This document shows positions 8,330-16,123 of a stretch of 64,000 bases of DNA, piece by piece. The notes under the pieces are model-generated. The model did not search any database, was not told where the DNA came from, and saw nothing but the letters and a program-made list of their open reading frames with translations. Source of the DNA: Bradyrhizobium sp. RP6. Its GTDB lineage: Bacteria; Pseudomonadota; Alphaproteobacteria; Rhizobiales; Xanthobacteraceae. A program made the position numbers and the translations under genes. The stretch lies in the NCBI RefSeq assembly GCF_003837805.1, contig NZ_RQIT01000002.1, positions 310,001 through 374,000 of the forward strand. Direction: 5' to 3'. Positions within the stretch are counted from its first letter, which is position 1; every line of letters starts with the position of its first letter.

Positions 8330-10483
8330 TTAGACCTGCAGCTGGGACAGCAGCAATTGTCGGAGACGGCGCCAGATCTGCTGGCCCGGCGGCTCCCAAC
8401 TGAAGTTGAAGCGGACGTAGGCGCGACCGCCGAACGCGGTGGCTGCCGGTGCATTCTCGGGCAGTACGAGATCAATTTGAAAGACGCGCTGCAGCGTCTT
8501 TAGCCCTTCGGGATCGCTGGGGTCGACAGTGAAGGCGCCGCCGCCGGAGCCCCCCAGAGCCCTGCTGGGGAGAACATCACGGCCTGACGGTATTTCGCGA
8601 ATGGATTCTATTGGCAGCGTCTCATCTGGGCGCTCTGCGAGTTTGACTTCGGCGCTCTGCAGCCGATGGCGAACGAGGTCGATGTCGTCCTGACGGATTG
8701 TTGCGCGCACGACTCGTGAACCGGGAGTAAGTACGTAGCCGATCTGTTGCCCTTCGCGCAGGAAGCGTCCTGGCAGATCTTGTGGTTTCATAACCGAAAA
8801 GGTGCCCTCGCTGCGGCTCTGCACGATGAGGCGTGCGTCGCGATCGGTTGCGGTCGTGAGCTCGGCGCGTGCTTGTCCCAATTCCGTCGTGGTGATCTTT
8901 GCGCTCGCCCGGTCGGTAAAGCGCTCGATGGCAAGCCTCGTCTCGAGCTCGGCGACCCGTGCGCCGAGAATTGCGAGCTGGGCCTTGAGTGTCGATTCTT
9001 CGCTTTCGACGAGCGCTTCCCCGGCTGTGACGTGCGCGCCCGGACGGACCAGAAGCGCGCGTGCGAAGCCATCGGTTCTCGCGCGCACGATTGCGTTCTC
9101 CGGCAACCAAACGACGCCTTCGGTCGTGCTGTAAGAAGGGGCCGGAACCAGGAAAGTCATCAGCCCGGCGGCCAGGATCATGCCGAAGGTCGCTGTTACG
9201 GCGCGGGCGCGATTGCGATGAAGCCTCGGGCTTGCGAGCACGAACCACAGTGCCTTGCCGATCGGCAGCACAACACCTGTCAGCAGACTCCAGACCGCGA
9301 TCGAGACGCCGAGGGCGAGATACTGCGAGGCGACGAACACGGCGATCGCGAGCATCACGACCTGTCGGTAGACGAAAGCAGCCGGTGCGTAGAGAAGGAG
9401 CCAGGTTCGTTCGCCGGTCGTGGCCACGAAATCCCCCGGTTCATCGGCGCCAAACGCGTAACGATTGACCAGGGAGGCCGAATACCGGGTAGCACGCTGC
9501 GCCAGGTTCGGGATTTCGAGCAGGTCCGCGAGAATGTAGTAGCCATCATAACGCAGGAGTGGATTACCATTGTAGACCAGTGTCGAGACGCCGGCAACGG
9601 CCAGTGCGTCGAATGCGAGCGCGCGGACAAGTCCAGCCTCCACTGCGAGCCATACGTAGAGCGCGAGCGCAGCGAAGAACACTTCGACGATCATTCCGGC
9701 CGCGCCGACAAGAGCGCGCCTCCACTTGCTGCGGAATGCCGATGCCGCAGAGGCGTCAACATAGGGCAGCGGGGCGAACACCAGGATCATTACTCCGAAT
9801 TCTGGGACTGTTCCCCCGAACGCCGTGACCGCAAATCCGTGCCCAAATTCATGCAGGGTCTTGAGCAGGAGATACACCAGCGCGAGCCACAGAAGGTTAT
9901 CGGTGGCCAGGATTCGGTCGGACGCGTCGGATGTGAGTTCCTGCCAGTGTTGGGCCGCAAATAGAGGGGCCGGCAACACCACCAGCAGCCACAGCACGGC
10001 ACCCGGCAAGCCGAACAGCCATTCTGCAAGTGGCCGGGTACGCTCGAAAAACCTGACCGGATGCCAGAGCGGAATCCGTAGGGCCAGCGGGTAGAGCACG
10101 TTGCCGAGCCACCTGGACCGTTTGGCTTTCGAAGCACGCGCGACCAGCGCGCTTGCATCCGGAGTCACTTCGGTTTGTAACAGGTCGTAAGCGCTGAGTT
10201 CGGCCAACAACTGGATGACGTCGCTCTGGCTCGGCGTCTCCTCCGCGAGAGTGGATCCGACCTCGTGCCAGATCTGGTCAACCGTTCGCGCGCCGTCCAT
10301 CGCGGCCACGATCATGTAGCCGGCGGGCGACAAGCGGTGCATGCGGCCAGTCGCGTGATCCTGCACGACATACCAGGTGCAGCCCCGATACCGATGTCGG
10401 TAGACCGAGGTATGATCGCGAAGCCTCGGCCTGCGTTGCGCGACGCGATACCAGGATGAGCTTAGAAACGGGGCTGCGGTCAT
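8330..10483 (-). CDS. PqqD-like / M50-like / HlyD-type fusion membrane protein
   Basis: 717 residues. Residues about 20-110 resemble a PqqD-like peptide-binding fold (RDHTSVYRHRYRGCTWYVV, then LSPAGYMIVAAMDG). Residues about 140-450 are a polytopic domain like M50 site-2 proteases, with the zinc motif HEFGH (211-215) and the second-site motif NPLLRYDGYY near 305-315, each in hydrophobic surroundings. Residues about 453-717 are a periplasmic HlyD-like adaptor with split lipoyl halves and a short coiled coil. I chose the ATG at 10483 because longer frames overlap the upstream gene; this gives a 10-bp gap. It forms one transcription unit with the GAF/HlyD gene upstream and the secA-like gene downstream. 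It may be the inner-membrane platform of an export machine. Whether it is still a protease is unknown. Confidence 0.88.
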   Translation of the reverse strand: MTAAPFLSSSWYRVAQRRPRLRDHTSVYRHRYRGCTWYVVQDHATGRMHRLSPAGYMIVAAMDGARTVDQIWHEVGSTLAEETPSQSDVIQLLAELSAYDLLQTEVTPDASALVARASKAKRSRWLGNVLYPLALRIPLWHPVRFFERTRPLAEWLFGLPGAVLWLLVVLPAPLFAAQHWQELTSDASDRILATDNLLWLALVYLLLKTLHEFGHGFAVTAFGGTVPEFGVMILVFAPLPYVDASAASAFRSKWRRALVGAAGMIVEVFFAALALYVWLAVEAGLVRALAFDALAVAGVSTLVYNGNPLLRYDGYYILADLLEIPNLAQRATRYSASLVNRYAFGADEPGDFVATTGERTWLLLYAPAAFVYRQVVMLAIAVFVASQYLALGVSIAVWSLLTGVVLPIGKALWFVLASPRLHRNRARAVTATFGMILAAGLMTFLVPAPSYSTTEGVVWLPENAIVRARTDGFARALLVRPGAHVTAGEALVESEESTLKAQLAILGARVAELETRLAIERFTDRASAKITTTELGQARAELTTATDRDARLIVQSRSEGTFSVMKPQDLPGRFLREGQQIGYVLTPGSRVVRATIRQDDIDLVRHRLQSAEVKLAERPDETLPIESIREIPSGRDVLPSRALGGSGGGAFTVDPSDPEGLKTLQRVFQIDLVLPENAPAATAFGGRAYVRFNFSWEPPGQQIWRRLRQLLLSQLQV

Positions 10484-10493
10484 GTTGCCCCTC

Positions 10494-12410
10494 TCACGGC
10501 AGGTACTTCCACGCGGCAAGGCGCAGCCAATCGATGACAGGATGCATCCAGATCCACGCAATCGAGCGTCGTCCGGAATTGATCTTTGCAACGCCTTCCA
10601 TTCCGGGGCGCAATGCAAGGCCCGGCTCCGAGAGGCGGGCCTCTATTCGAAAAGCATTGCGTCCTTCCTCGGCGAGCGTAACCGGCGTGATCTTGCTAAG
10701 GGTCATCGGCACCGGTTCGCCGGGCCTGCCTGCGAGCGCGACGGTTCCGCTTTGTCCGACCGCCACGAAGCGAACATCACGTTCGTCGACTTGAACGATC
10801 AGGCGATAGGAATTGAGTGGCGCCACCTCGAACAGCGTCTTTCCCTTCTCGACGGGAGAGCCGAGCATCTGGCTCAGGTCGCCGGAGACGACGACACCGT
10901 CGAACGGAGCGAGCATCCGGGTGCGCGCGAGCTTGTCTTCCGCAAGAGCCAACTGGGCCTCCGCCTGCCGGATCTGCGGTTCCAGTACCGCGAGGCCGTT
11001 GCGATCGTGCTTGGCGAGCGCCTCGCGATCGCGCTGAAGTAGCTTGTCGAGTTCGGCTCGCCACTTCAGCCGATCGAGAACAAGATCCCGGTCGTCGAGC
11101 AGGGCGAGAAGATCGCCCTGCCGCACCGTGTCGCCAGCCCGAGCCGGGGCCGCTCGAACAAATCCGTCGAACGGAGCCACAGCTGCGCGCTGCACTTCGG
11201 CCTCAAGCACCGATTTCGCGGTGACTCGGTGCTCGCCTTTCGCAAAGACCAAGGTCAGCGCAAGCACCATGACACTGCCGATGCAGAGCTTGAGGGTCGG
11301 CCGCCGTGGGCCGAACAGTGCCGCACATCCGTCGCCGATACCGTCAACCGCCCGCCCGCCCAGGAGCCGGTTCGCCCGCAGCTGCAATCCGATCTGAGGT
11401 CCCAGCAGCGCCGCGATCCCCTCTATCAGCTTCAGCGCGTCGTCCGTAAAGGGATCGGCGCGGTGACGTTCCAAGGTGAGAGCGCCGATCGGTTCTCCAT
11501 CGGGGCCGACCAGTATAGCTGACATCGCCGACGAGCCCGGCGCCTTTGCTTCCGCCGCCAGCGCCCGATGGGCGATGGCCACGACGCGCCCCATCCTCGG
11601 CAATGGTGGATAAGCGACGCATGCACGCTGCTCGATCGCTTCTTCCATTGCGCTCTCGATCGCATTGACGAGGCGGCTCTCGCGTTTGAAGCTGGCGGAG
11701 AACGAAACTGCGCGCAGGCTGATTGTGCCGTTTCGGCCGACGATACCCAGCGACGCACGCTCGCACTGGAGGCGGGTTGCCAGCTCATTGACGACCGCGA
11801 TTGCCATGCCGCTCAGCCGCGGCTGCGCGTTCACCGTCGCGAGGAGGTCGAGGCACGATGCGGCTCGCGATACGTCAGACGAGAGATCCTTGGTGCGCCT
11901 GGCCCAGGGCAATGACTCGAGCCAGCCCGCGCCCCAGCGCAATTGCTCGGCGACGATGGCCGGGGTGACCAGCGGCCTGGCGGCCGTCGTTGTCAATGCG
12001 ATGGCCACAGCCGCAATCGGCTCGCTCGTAGTGCCCAGCGGCAGAGCAACTATTAGGACCACAGGTTGCGCGGGCCGTGAATCAGGACCGACGCGACCGG
12101 GAGCAACGACCAGGCGGCGCTCCGCGTAGGCGGTCTCGGCCAGGCGCATGAGATCGCTGGCGTCGACATCCCGAGGCGGCCACGTTACCGATAGTAACGG
12201 CGCAGCTGAATCAACCCGGCGCATGAACAACAGGCCCGCTGACACGCCGGCAATACGGCTGCATTGCAGCGCCAGCCAGGCCGCAACAAATGCCGCTTCG
12301 TTCTCCGCATTCAGCAATCCTTGCCAGTGCGGCGACGACGTCCTATCTGCGGGCACCCTCCGCAATTGTGGGGCGGGACCCCCGCTTGCCGTCAAGTCGG
12401 GTTCAGACAT
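10494..12410 (-). CDS. GAF-domain / HlyD-type membrane-fusion adaptor
   Basis: 638 residues from the ATG at 12410; an ATG at 12437 would add nine. Residues about 188-350 form a GAF-like sensory domain, and 1-187 may be a second, divergent GAF. One membrane segment (LKLCIGSVMVLALTLVFAKG, about 374-392) follows, then a HlyD-like adaptor: first lipoyl half (APFDGFVRAAPA... GDTVRQGDLLALLDD), a coiled-coil hairpin (445-490), second lipoyl half (MLAPFDGVVVSGD) and a beta-barrel. This places the GAF in the cytoplasm and the adaptor in the periplasm. It is the first gene of the minus-strand set and diverges from a third adaptor at 12590. A cytosolic GAF on a secretion adaptor suggests ligand-gated assembly or control, which is inference. 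Confidence 0.85.
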   Translation of the reverse strand: MSEPDLTASGGPAPQLRRVPADRTSSPHWQGLLNAENEAAFVAAWLALQCSRIAGVSAGLLFMRRVDSAAPLLSVTWPPRDVDASDLMRLAETAYAERRLVVAPGRVGPDSRPAQPVVLIVALPLGTTSEPIAAVAIALTTTAARPLVTPAIVAEQLRWGAGWLESLPWARRTKDLSSDVSRAASCLDLLATVNAQPRLSGMAIAVVNELATRLQCERASLGIVGRNGTISLRAVSFSASFKRESRLVNAIESAMEEAIEQRACVAYPPLPRMGRVVAIAHRALAAEAKAPGSSAMSAILVGPDGEPIGALTLERHRADPFTDDALKLIEGIAALLGPQIGLQLRANRLLGGRAVDGIGDGCAALFGPRRPTLKLCIGSVMVLALTLVFAKGEHRVTAKSVLEAEVQRAAVAPFDGFVRAAPARAGDTVRQGDLLALLDDRDLVLDRLKWRAELDKLLQRDREALAKHDRNGLAVLEPQIRQAEAQLALAEDKLARTRMLAPFDGVVVSGDLSQMLGSPVEKGKTLFEVAPLNSYRLIVQVDERDVRFVAVGQSGTVALAGRPGEPVPMTLSKITPVTLAEEGRNAFRIEARLSEPGLALRPGMEGVAKINSGRRSIAWIWMHPVIDWLRLAAWKYLP

Positions 12411-12589
12411 GTACTGTCCAGGACAAGGGCCGAGCAATGGCTCGATGGCGCCCGTCGAAGGGCGGCCGCCATTTTAAACCAAATCCCTTTATCATATTAT
12501 GTTCGTGTTGCGCGATTTTAATTTTATTTAATGTGCATTAATATTATGTACAATGAGCCTGGGAGCCGAAGCGGAATTGGGGAACTCGC
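12411..12589. promoter_or_regulatory. AT-rich divergent promoter region of the export cluster
   Basis: This gap separates the leftward GAF/HlyD gene from the rightward HlyD gene. Positions about 12478-12555 are strongly AT-rich, including ATTTTATTTAA at 12521-12531 and TGCATTAATATTATG just after. The same 11-mer recurs upstream of the DUF1488-like gene. A shared regulator binding AT-rich DNA is plausible. Exact promoter boxes are not assigned. Confidence 0.45.
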
Positions 12590-13519
12590 ATGGTGGGTTC
12601 GATTGAGAGAGTTGTCCGCAGAGCTCGGTACATGAGCTACATCGTGTTGTGCTTGCACCTGCCGGCAGGGAGCTTGCTTGCCGGATCCGGTGCAGGGGCA
12701 GAGACCACGGAAATCTCGGCGGGGGAGCGGGAATTCAATTGCGTGATCGAGCCGCAACAAACCGTCAAGCTGGCAAGCTCGGCGGTTGGTACCATCGCGC
12801 GCCTTGATGTTGATCGCGGCGATATCGTTCGGCAGGGCCAGATTATTGGCAAGATCGAAGATGGAGTCGAGGCCGCAACGCTAGCGCTCGCGCGGGCGCG
12901 TGCAACCAATGATGCCCCCGTGAAATCGGCCGACGCCCGCGTGCTGTTCCAGCGTCAGAAGCATGAGCGTCTGAAAGAGCTTTATGCGAGGTCCGTCAGT
13001 CCTCTCGCCTCACTCCAGGAAGCCGAAGCGGAGGTCCAGGTTGCCGAGCAGCAGCTCAAGGAGGCGCGGCTTAACCAGGAACTCGCTCGTTTGGAGGTCG
13101 CGCACGCCGAAGAGGTTTTGAATCAACGCGAGCTGCGTAGCCCGGTCGACGGCGTGGTGGTCGAGCGGCTTCTCGTTCCGGGTGAATATCGAAATGACCA
13201 GAGCCCGGTCCTCACCCTCGCACAGATTGATCCGTTAAGGGTCGAAGTGTTCGTGCCCACCGCATATTTTGGTCAGATCCGTACCGGCAGCAGAGCCGAG
13301 GTGCGACCGGAGCTGCCCATCGGAGGCGTCTATATCGCCTCTGTCGCCGTTGTCGACCGTGTACTCGACGCTGCCAGCGGAACGTTCGGGGTGCGTCTTG
13401 CCTTGCCGAACCCGCGTTTGGCGCTGCCGGGGGGAATTCGCTGCAAAGTCGCCTTCGTGTTGGACGGTGACAATCCGGCTCTGCTGGCCGGTGACGCGAC
13501 GTCATCCCGCCAAAAATAG
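12590..13519 (+). CDS. HlyD-family periplasmic adaptor, divergent
   Basis: 309 residues. An N-terminal hydrophobic segment (YIVLCLHLPAGSLLAGSGAGA, about 15-37) looks like a signal peptide or anchor. Next come a lipoyl half (SSAVGTIARLDVDRGDIVRQGQIIGKIED), a coiled-coil hairpin (about 85-175, rich in E, A, Q and L), a second lipoyl half (LRSPVDGVVVERLLVPGEY) and a beta-barrel (PLRVEVFVPTAYFGQI). This is the layout of RND/type I membrane-fusion proteins. It diverges from the GAF/HlyD gene across an AT-rich region, giving three HlyD-like adaptors in one cluster with no adjacent ABC or RND pump. It probably acts in the periplasm with the minus-strand genes. Confidence 0.85.
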   Translation: MVGSIERVVRRARYMSYIVLCLHLPAGSLLAGSGAGAETTEISAGEREFNCVIEPQQTVKLASSAVGTIARLDVDRGDIVRQGQIIGKIEDGVEAATLALARARATNDAPVKSADARVLFQRQKHERLKELYARSVSPLASLQEAEAEVQVAEQQLKEARLNQELARLEVAHAEEVLNQRELRSPVDGVVVERLLVPGEYRNDQSPVLTLAQIDPLRVEVFVPTAYFGQIRTGSRAEVRPELPIGGVYIASVAVVDRVLDAASGTFGVRLALPNPRLALPGGIRCKVAFVLDGDNPALLAGDATSSRQK

Positions 13520-13678
13520 AGTGCGTGATCATTGCGAGAACCTGAGGCGGAGTCGATTTTGACGACCCCGAAGTGCGGTTCGCAGAATCTCCGAAATTGA
13601 GTTGCGCTTGTATTTTATTTAACCGTGGTATTTAATAGTGCGAATTGATGGTGTGAAATTATCTGATTGGAATTTAAC
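13520..13678 (+). promoter_or_regulatory. AT-rich leader with repeated ATTTTATTTAA
   Basis: The last ~70 bp before the DUF1488-like gene are AT-rich. They contain ATTTTATTTAA at 13612-13622, identical to 12521-12531, followed by GGTATTTAATAG. This supports common control with the export cluster. Confidence 0.4.
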
Positions 13679-14050
13679 ATGACGCTGAATTCTGTCAGAG
13701 ACATCGAGTTCGTCGGCGAAATCGAATGGGATGGCAAGGCGATCGTGGTCGGGGCAGCGACCCCGTTTGGGCACGTGTCCTGCAGAATCCCTCGCGAGAC
13801 GATCCACGCGCTCCCGGTCTATTCGGACGCCCTCGAACGCGAGATCCGTTTGGAGCGGCACCTGATTTTGGAGCGGCTCGCCCCGGCGCTACGGACAAAG
13901 ATCTCCACTTCGGGAGCAGGCGAGCCGGTGGATTTGTGGCCGTGGGAGATCCGCCGCGCATGCCCTGCGGCCGTCGCGAGCGCATCACCCACCGATCAAG
14001 AGGCCCCCGGTAACATGCCGGAGGCGATGGAAAAGCCGCAGCCGTCCTGA
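13679..14050 (+). CDS. DUF1488-like small protein
   Basis: 123 residues from the ATG at 13679; a TTG 12 bp upstream is possible. The N-terminal ~75 residues (EFVGEIEWDGKAIVVGAATPFGHVSCRIPRE and then ERHLILERLAPALRTKIS) match the pattern of DUF1488, a small family common in rhizobia. The C-terminal tail is rich in Ala, Pro and Ser and probably disordered. There is no signal peptide, so it is probably cytoplasmic. It follows the divergent HlyD gene across an AT-rich leader. Function is unknown; a regulatory or accessory role in the export cluster is only suggested by position. Confidence 0.65.
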   Translation: MTLNSVRDIEFVGEIEWDGKAIVVGAATPFGHVSCRIPRETIHALPVYSDALEREIRLERHLILERLAPALRTKISTSGAGEPVDLWPWEIRRACPAAVASASPTDQEAPGNMPEAMEKPQPS

Positions 14051-14634
14051 TGGCTCAGCCGGAATCGATGGCCGAGTTCGATCGGCGGCCTCAACGCGAC
14101 CGAGCCGCGGCACAATAGCCCTGAATGTCCAATCCGAGCGTTCGGATTGAATCCCGCTCGTAGGCTCCATCGCAGGCGTCGGTCAGGCGTTTGCCCTGCG
14201 CACAGAATTGGGCGAATGACCGCGGACCAGTGCGGCGATCCCCTGTGCAGGAGATGCGTCCACTCGGTGCATCCATTCGCCTGGCGTGCAACGTCACCGT
14301 TACGATTGTGGGCTGGACCGTGGGACGAAGTCGGAGCCCGGCCGATCGCAGCGCGATGCTCGCGACACGAACGCTCCTGCCGACGACGGAGGCCAGGGCC
14401 GCGCGAGAGTGGCAGCGCTCCCGGAATGAGGCAGCCGCCGTGTAGTTGATTGTCCACTGGCGGGCCGGGTCCTTTGGTCCGCGCTGGATTAATTAATCGC
14501 TCCGTGATTTTTGTTGATAATTTTATCAAAATTAATATCCTTAAATACGAGAAGATGGTTAATCGCACGGTTCTGGCCATGGCTTTGCTGCGACCGGATC
14601 CGAACCTCAATGGTGCTTGCAAGGGGATCGGCAG
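14051..14634. other. Intergenic region with AT-rich leader of the LapG-like gene
   Basis: 584 bp without a confident gene. Its first half is GC-rich and holds a doubtful minus-strand frame (listed separately). Its second half (14490-14560) is AT-rich, with TTAATTAATCG, TTTTTGTTGATAATTTTATC and AAAATTAATATCC, matching the low-GC leaders elsewhere in this cluster and probably carrying the promoter of the peptidase gene at 14635. Confidence 0.5.
14091..14297 (-). CDS. Possible small Cys-containing protein (doubtful)
   Basis: 68 residues from a GTG, or 61 from an internal ATG. It has four cysteines (ISCTGDRR, FCAQGKR, DACDGAYERD, GYCAAA). The frame stays open upstream for about 75 more codons without an ATG. 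Codon use is neutral and no family is recognised. It may be real or chance. Confidence 0.2.
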   Translation of the reverse strand: MTLHARRMDAPSGRISCTGDRRTGPRSFAQFCAQGKRLTDACDGAYERDSIRTLGLDIQGYCAAARSR

Positions 14635-15249
14635 ATGTATCGAGTCTCCGGCTCCGTCTTGATTGCAGCGGTCGCCATGATGGTCGGAGGTGCCCCGTGG
14701 CCGGGCGCAGGGCGCCTGGCGATGGCCACGACTCCTCAAGCAGCACCAGTCCGCATCAAACTCGGACGGCCCACGCTTCCGCCTCTGACGTACACGATGT
14801 TCTGCCAGCGCTATGAGGCCGAATGCCGGTCGCGGCGAGGCTTCCGGGGCGGTCCGGTCCGGCTGACGGGCGAGCGGTGGTTGGAACTGTTGGATGTCAA
14901 TCGCATGATCAATCTGGCCATTGTGCCGGTGCCCAACGACCAGAGCCTGGCCGACGAGGCGTGGAGCATCAATCCCGATCTTGGGGACTGCAATGACTAC
15001 GCCGTAAGCAAACGTCACGAACTCCTTCGGCGTGGCTGGCCGGCGCGGGCCCTGCTACTGAGCGAGGTCATCGTTGGTTCCGGACGGCATCATCTGGTGC
15101 TGCTCGTCCGCACCCTGAGCGGCGATCTCGTGCTCGACAATCTCGCCCTGGAGATCAAGCCCTGGTCGGAAGTCCCCTATCGCTGGCTTCGCGTGCAAAT
15201 GCCGAGCAGTCACCAGCTATGGGCGACGATCGACGGCAAAGGTACATAA
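14635..15249 (+). CDS. Bacterial transglutaminase-like cysteine peptidase (LapG-like)
   Basis: 204 residues from the ATG at 14635, preceded by AAGGGGATCGGCAG; a TTG at 14617 is the alternative. The N-terminus (VSGSVLIAAVAMMVGG) is a likely signal peptide, so the enzyme should be periplasmic. The catalytic triad of the family is visible: C119 in GDCNDYA, H152 or H153 in GRHHLVLLV, and D168 in LDN. In Pseudomonas LapG, the founding member, this fold cuts a surface adhesin near its N-terminus after a dialanine. Here it lies on the far side of the export genes from a giant surface-type protein whose sorting motif ends in Ala-Ala. It could process that cargo, but rhizobia carry several such peptidases with other roles. 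Confidence 0.88.
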   Translation: MYRVSGSVLIAAVAMMVGGAPWPGAGRLAMATTPQAAPVRIKLGRPTLPPLTYTMFCQRYEAECRSRRGFRGGPVRLTGERWLELLDVNRMINLAIVPVPNDQSLADEAWSINPDLGDCNDYAVSKRHELLRRGWPARALLLSEVIVGSGRHHLVLLVRTLSGDLVLDNLALEIKPWSEVPYRWLRVQMPSSHQLWATIDGKGT

Positions 15250-15301
15250 TCCTGACCGCGCGAGCAAAATGCGAATCATCCTTTCCTTGCCAATGGTAGC
15301 A

Positions 15302-15325
15302 CAGGGGGGCGGTTCAGGACCCCCC
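15302..15325 (+). terminator. Hairpin after the LapG-like gene
   Basis: A GGGGGG...CCCCCC stem with a loop of about 10 nt (AGGGGGGCGGTTCAGGAC then CCCCCT) lies about 50 bp after the stop. There is no T-run after it, so termination is uncertain. Confidence 0.35.
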
Positions 15326-15513
15326 TCGAGGGCTTTCCATTCGGTTCCGGAGCGATCTGCGGCTCTGTGGCGGATTATGGAGCCCCTGTCGCGACATCAG
15401 GCGCTCCAGATCAGTCCTCCGAAGCCCTTCTGGTTATCTATTGCCTCGCAAATCATGGTAGAGACGCTTAGGGTCGGCCGTGCGAGCCTTGGCGCGAGAA
15501 CTGAGAGACACCA

Positions 15514-16104
15514 ATGCGACCTAGTGACTTGTTTCACTCCCCCATGGACGAAGAATTCGAGAAATGGCTATCGAAGTTTGCGACGCTCGAAGATCTATTT
15601 TCCTCTCGGGATCAGCTTTACGCCAAGCTCGGTCGTCAGCAGATCGAAGGGACCATCGAAGACCAGGCCATTGTGACGGGGCTCGTCTACTTGGGTCCGA
15701 ATAGTCACGTCAAATCGGGGGCCGTTCTAAGCGGCCCTCTGATCGTTGGCCCGGACTGCGTCATTGAATGTGGGGCGACAATTCTCGGCAGGTCATTCAT
15801 TGGGACAGGATCACAGCTTCGAGCCGGGTCATTCGTTTCTGATAGCATAGTCATGAATCGCTGTACTCTTTGCGAGAACTCCGTTGTGCAGAACTGCGTT
15901 CTCGGGTCTGACGTATTGGTCAGAGCGGGGTGTCTCGTGGGAGATGCAGCAGCTGAAACGCCAGATCGGGTGGCATTCGTCGGCGACGGAGCTAGATTGG
16001 GTCTTGGGGCTATAATCTGCCCGGGCTCGATTGTGGCTTCATCCGACAAAGTCGCGGCAGGATCCATCGTTCGCAATCCTAAGGGATCCGAGGTCTACTT
16101 TTAA
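15514..16104 (+). CDS. Left-handed beta-helix (hexapeptide repeat) protein
   Basis: 196 residues. After a ~45-residue leader (DEEFEKWLSKFATLEDLFSSRDQLYAKL) the rest is hexapeptide-type repeats (for example VYLGPNSHVKSGAVLSGP, VGPDCVIECGATILG, GDGARLGLGAIICPGS), the left-handed beta-helix of GlmU C-termini and sugar acyltransferases. There is no N-terminal nucleotidyltransferase domain and no obvious catalytic His. It sits 19 bp upstream of a second, longer beta-helix gene, so the two are probably co-transcribed and may pair. The leader could match the start of sugar-1-phosphate nucleotidylyltransferase-like proteins. Substrate unknown. Confidence 0.8.
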   Translation: MRPSDLFHSPMDEEFEKWLSKFATLEDLFSSRDQLYAKLGRQQIEGTIEDQAIVTGLVYLGPNSHVKSGAVLSGPLIVGPDCVIECGATILGRSFIGTGSQLRAGSFVSDSIVMNRCTLCENSVVQNCVLGSDVLVRAGCLVGDAAAETPDRVAFVGDGARLGLGAIICPGSIVASSDKVAAGSIVRNPKGSEVYF

Positions 16105-16123
16105 CAAGTCAGATGCGCTACAA

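Noticed and set aside
13996..15018. 340-codon minus-strand frame
   Set aside because: Overlaps the LapG-like gene and spans an AT-rich leader; no domain.
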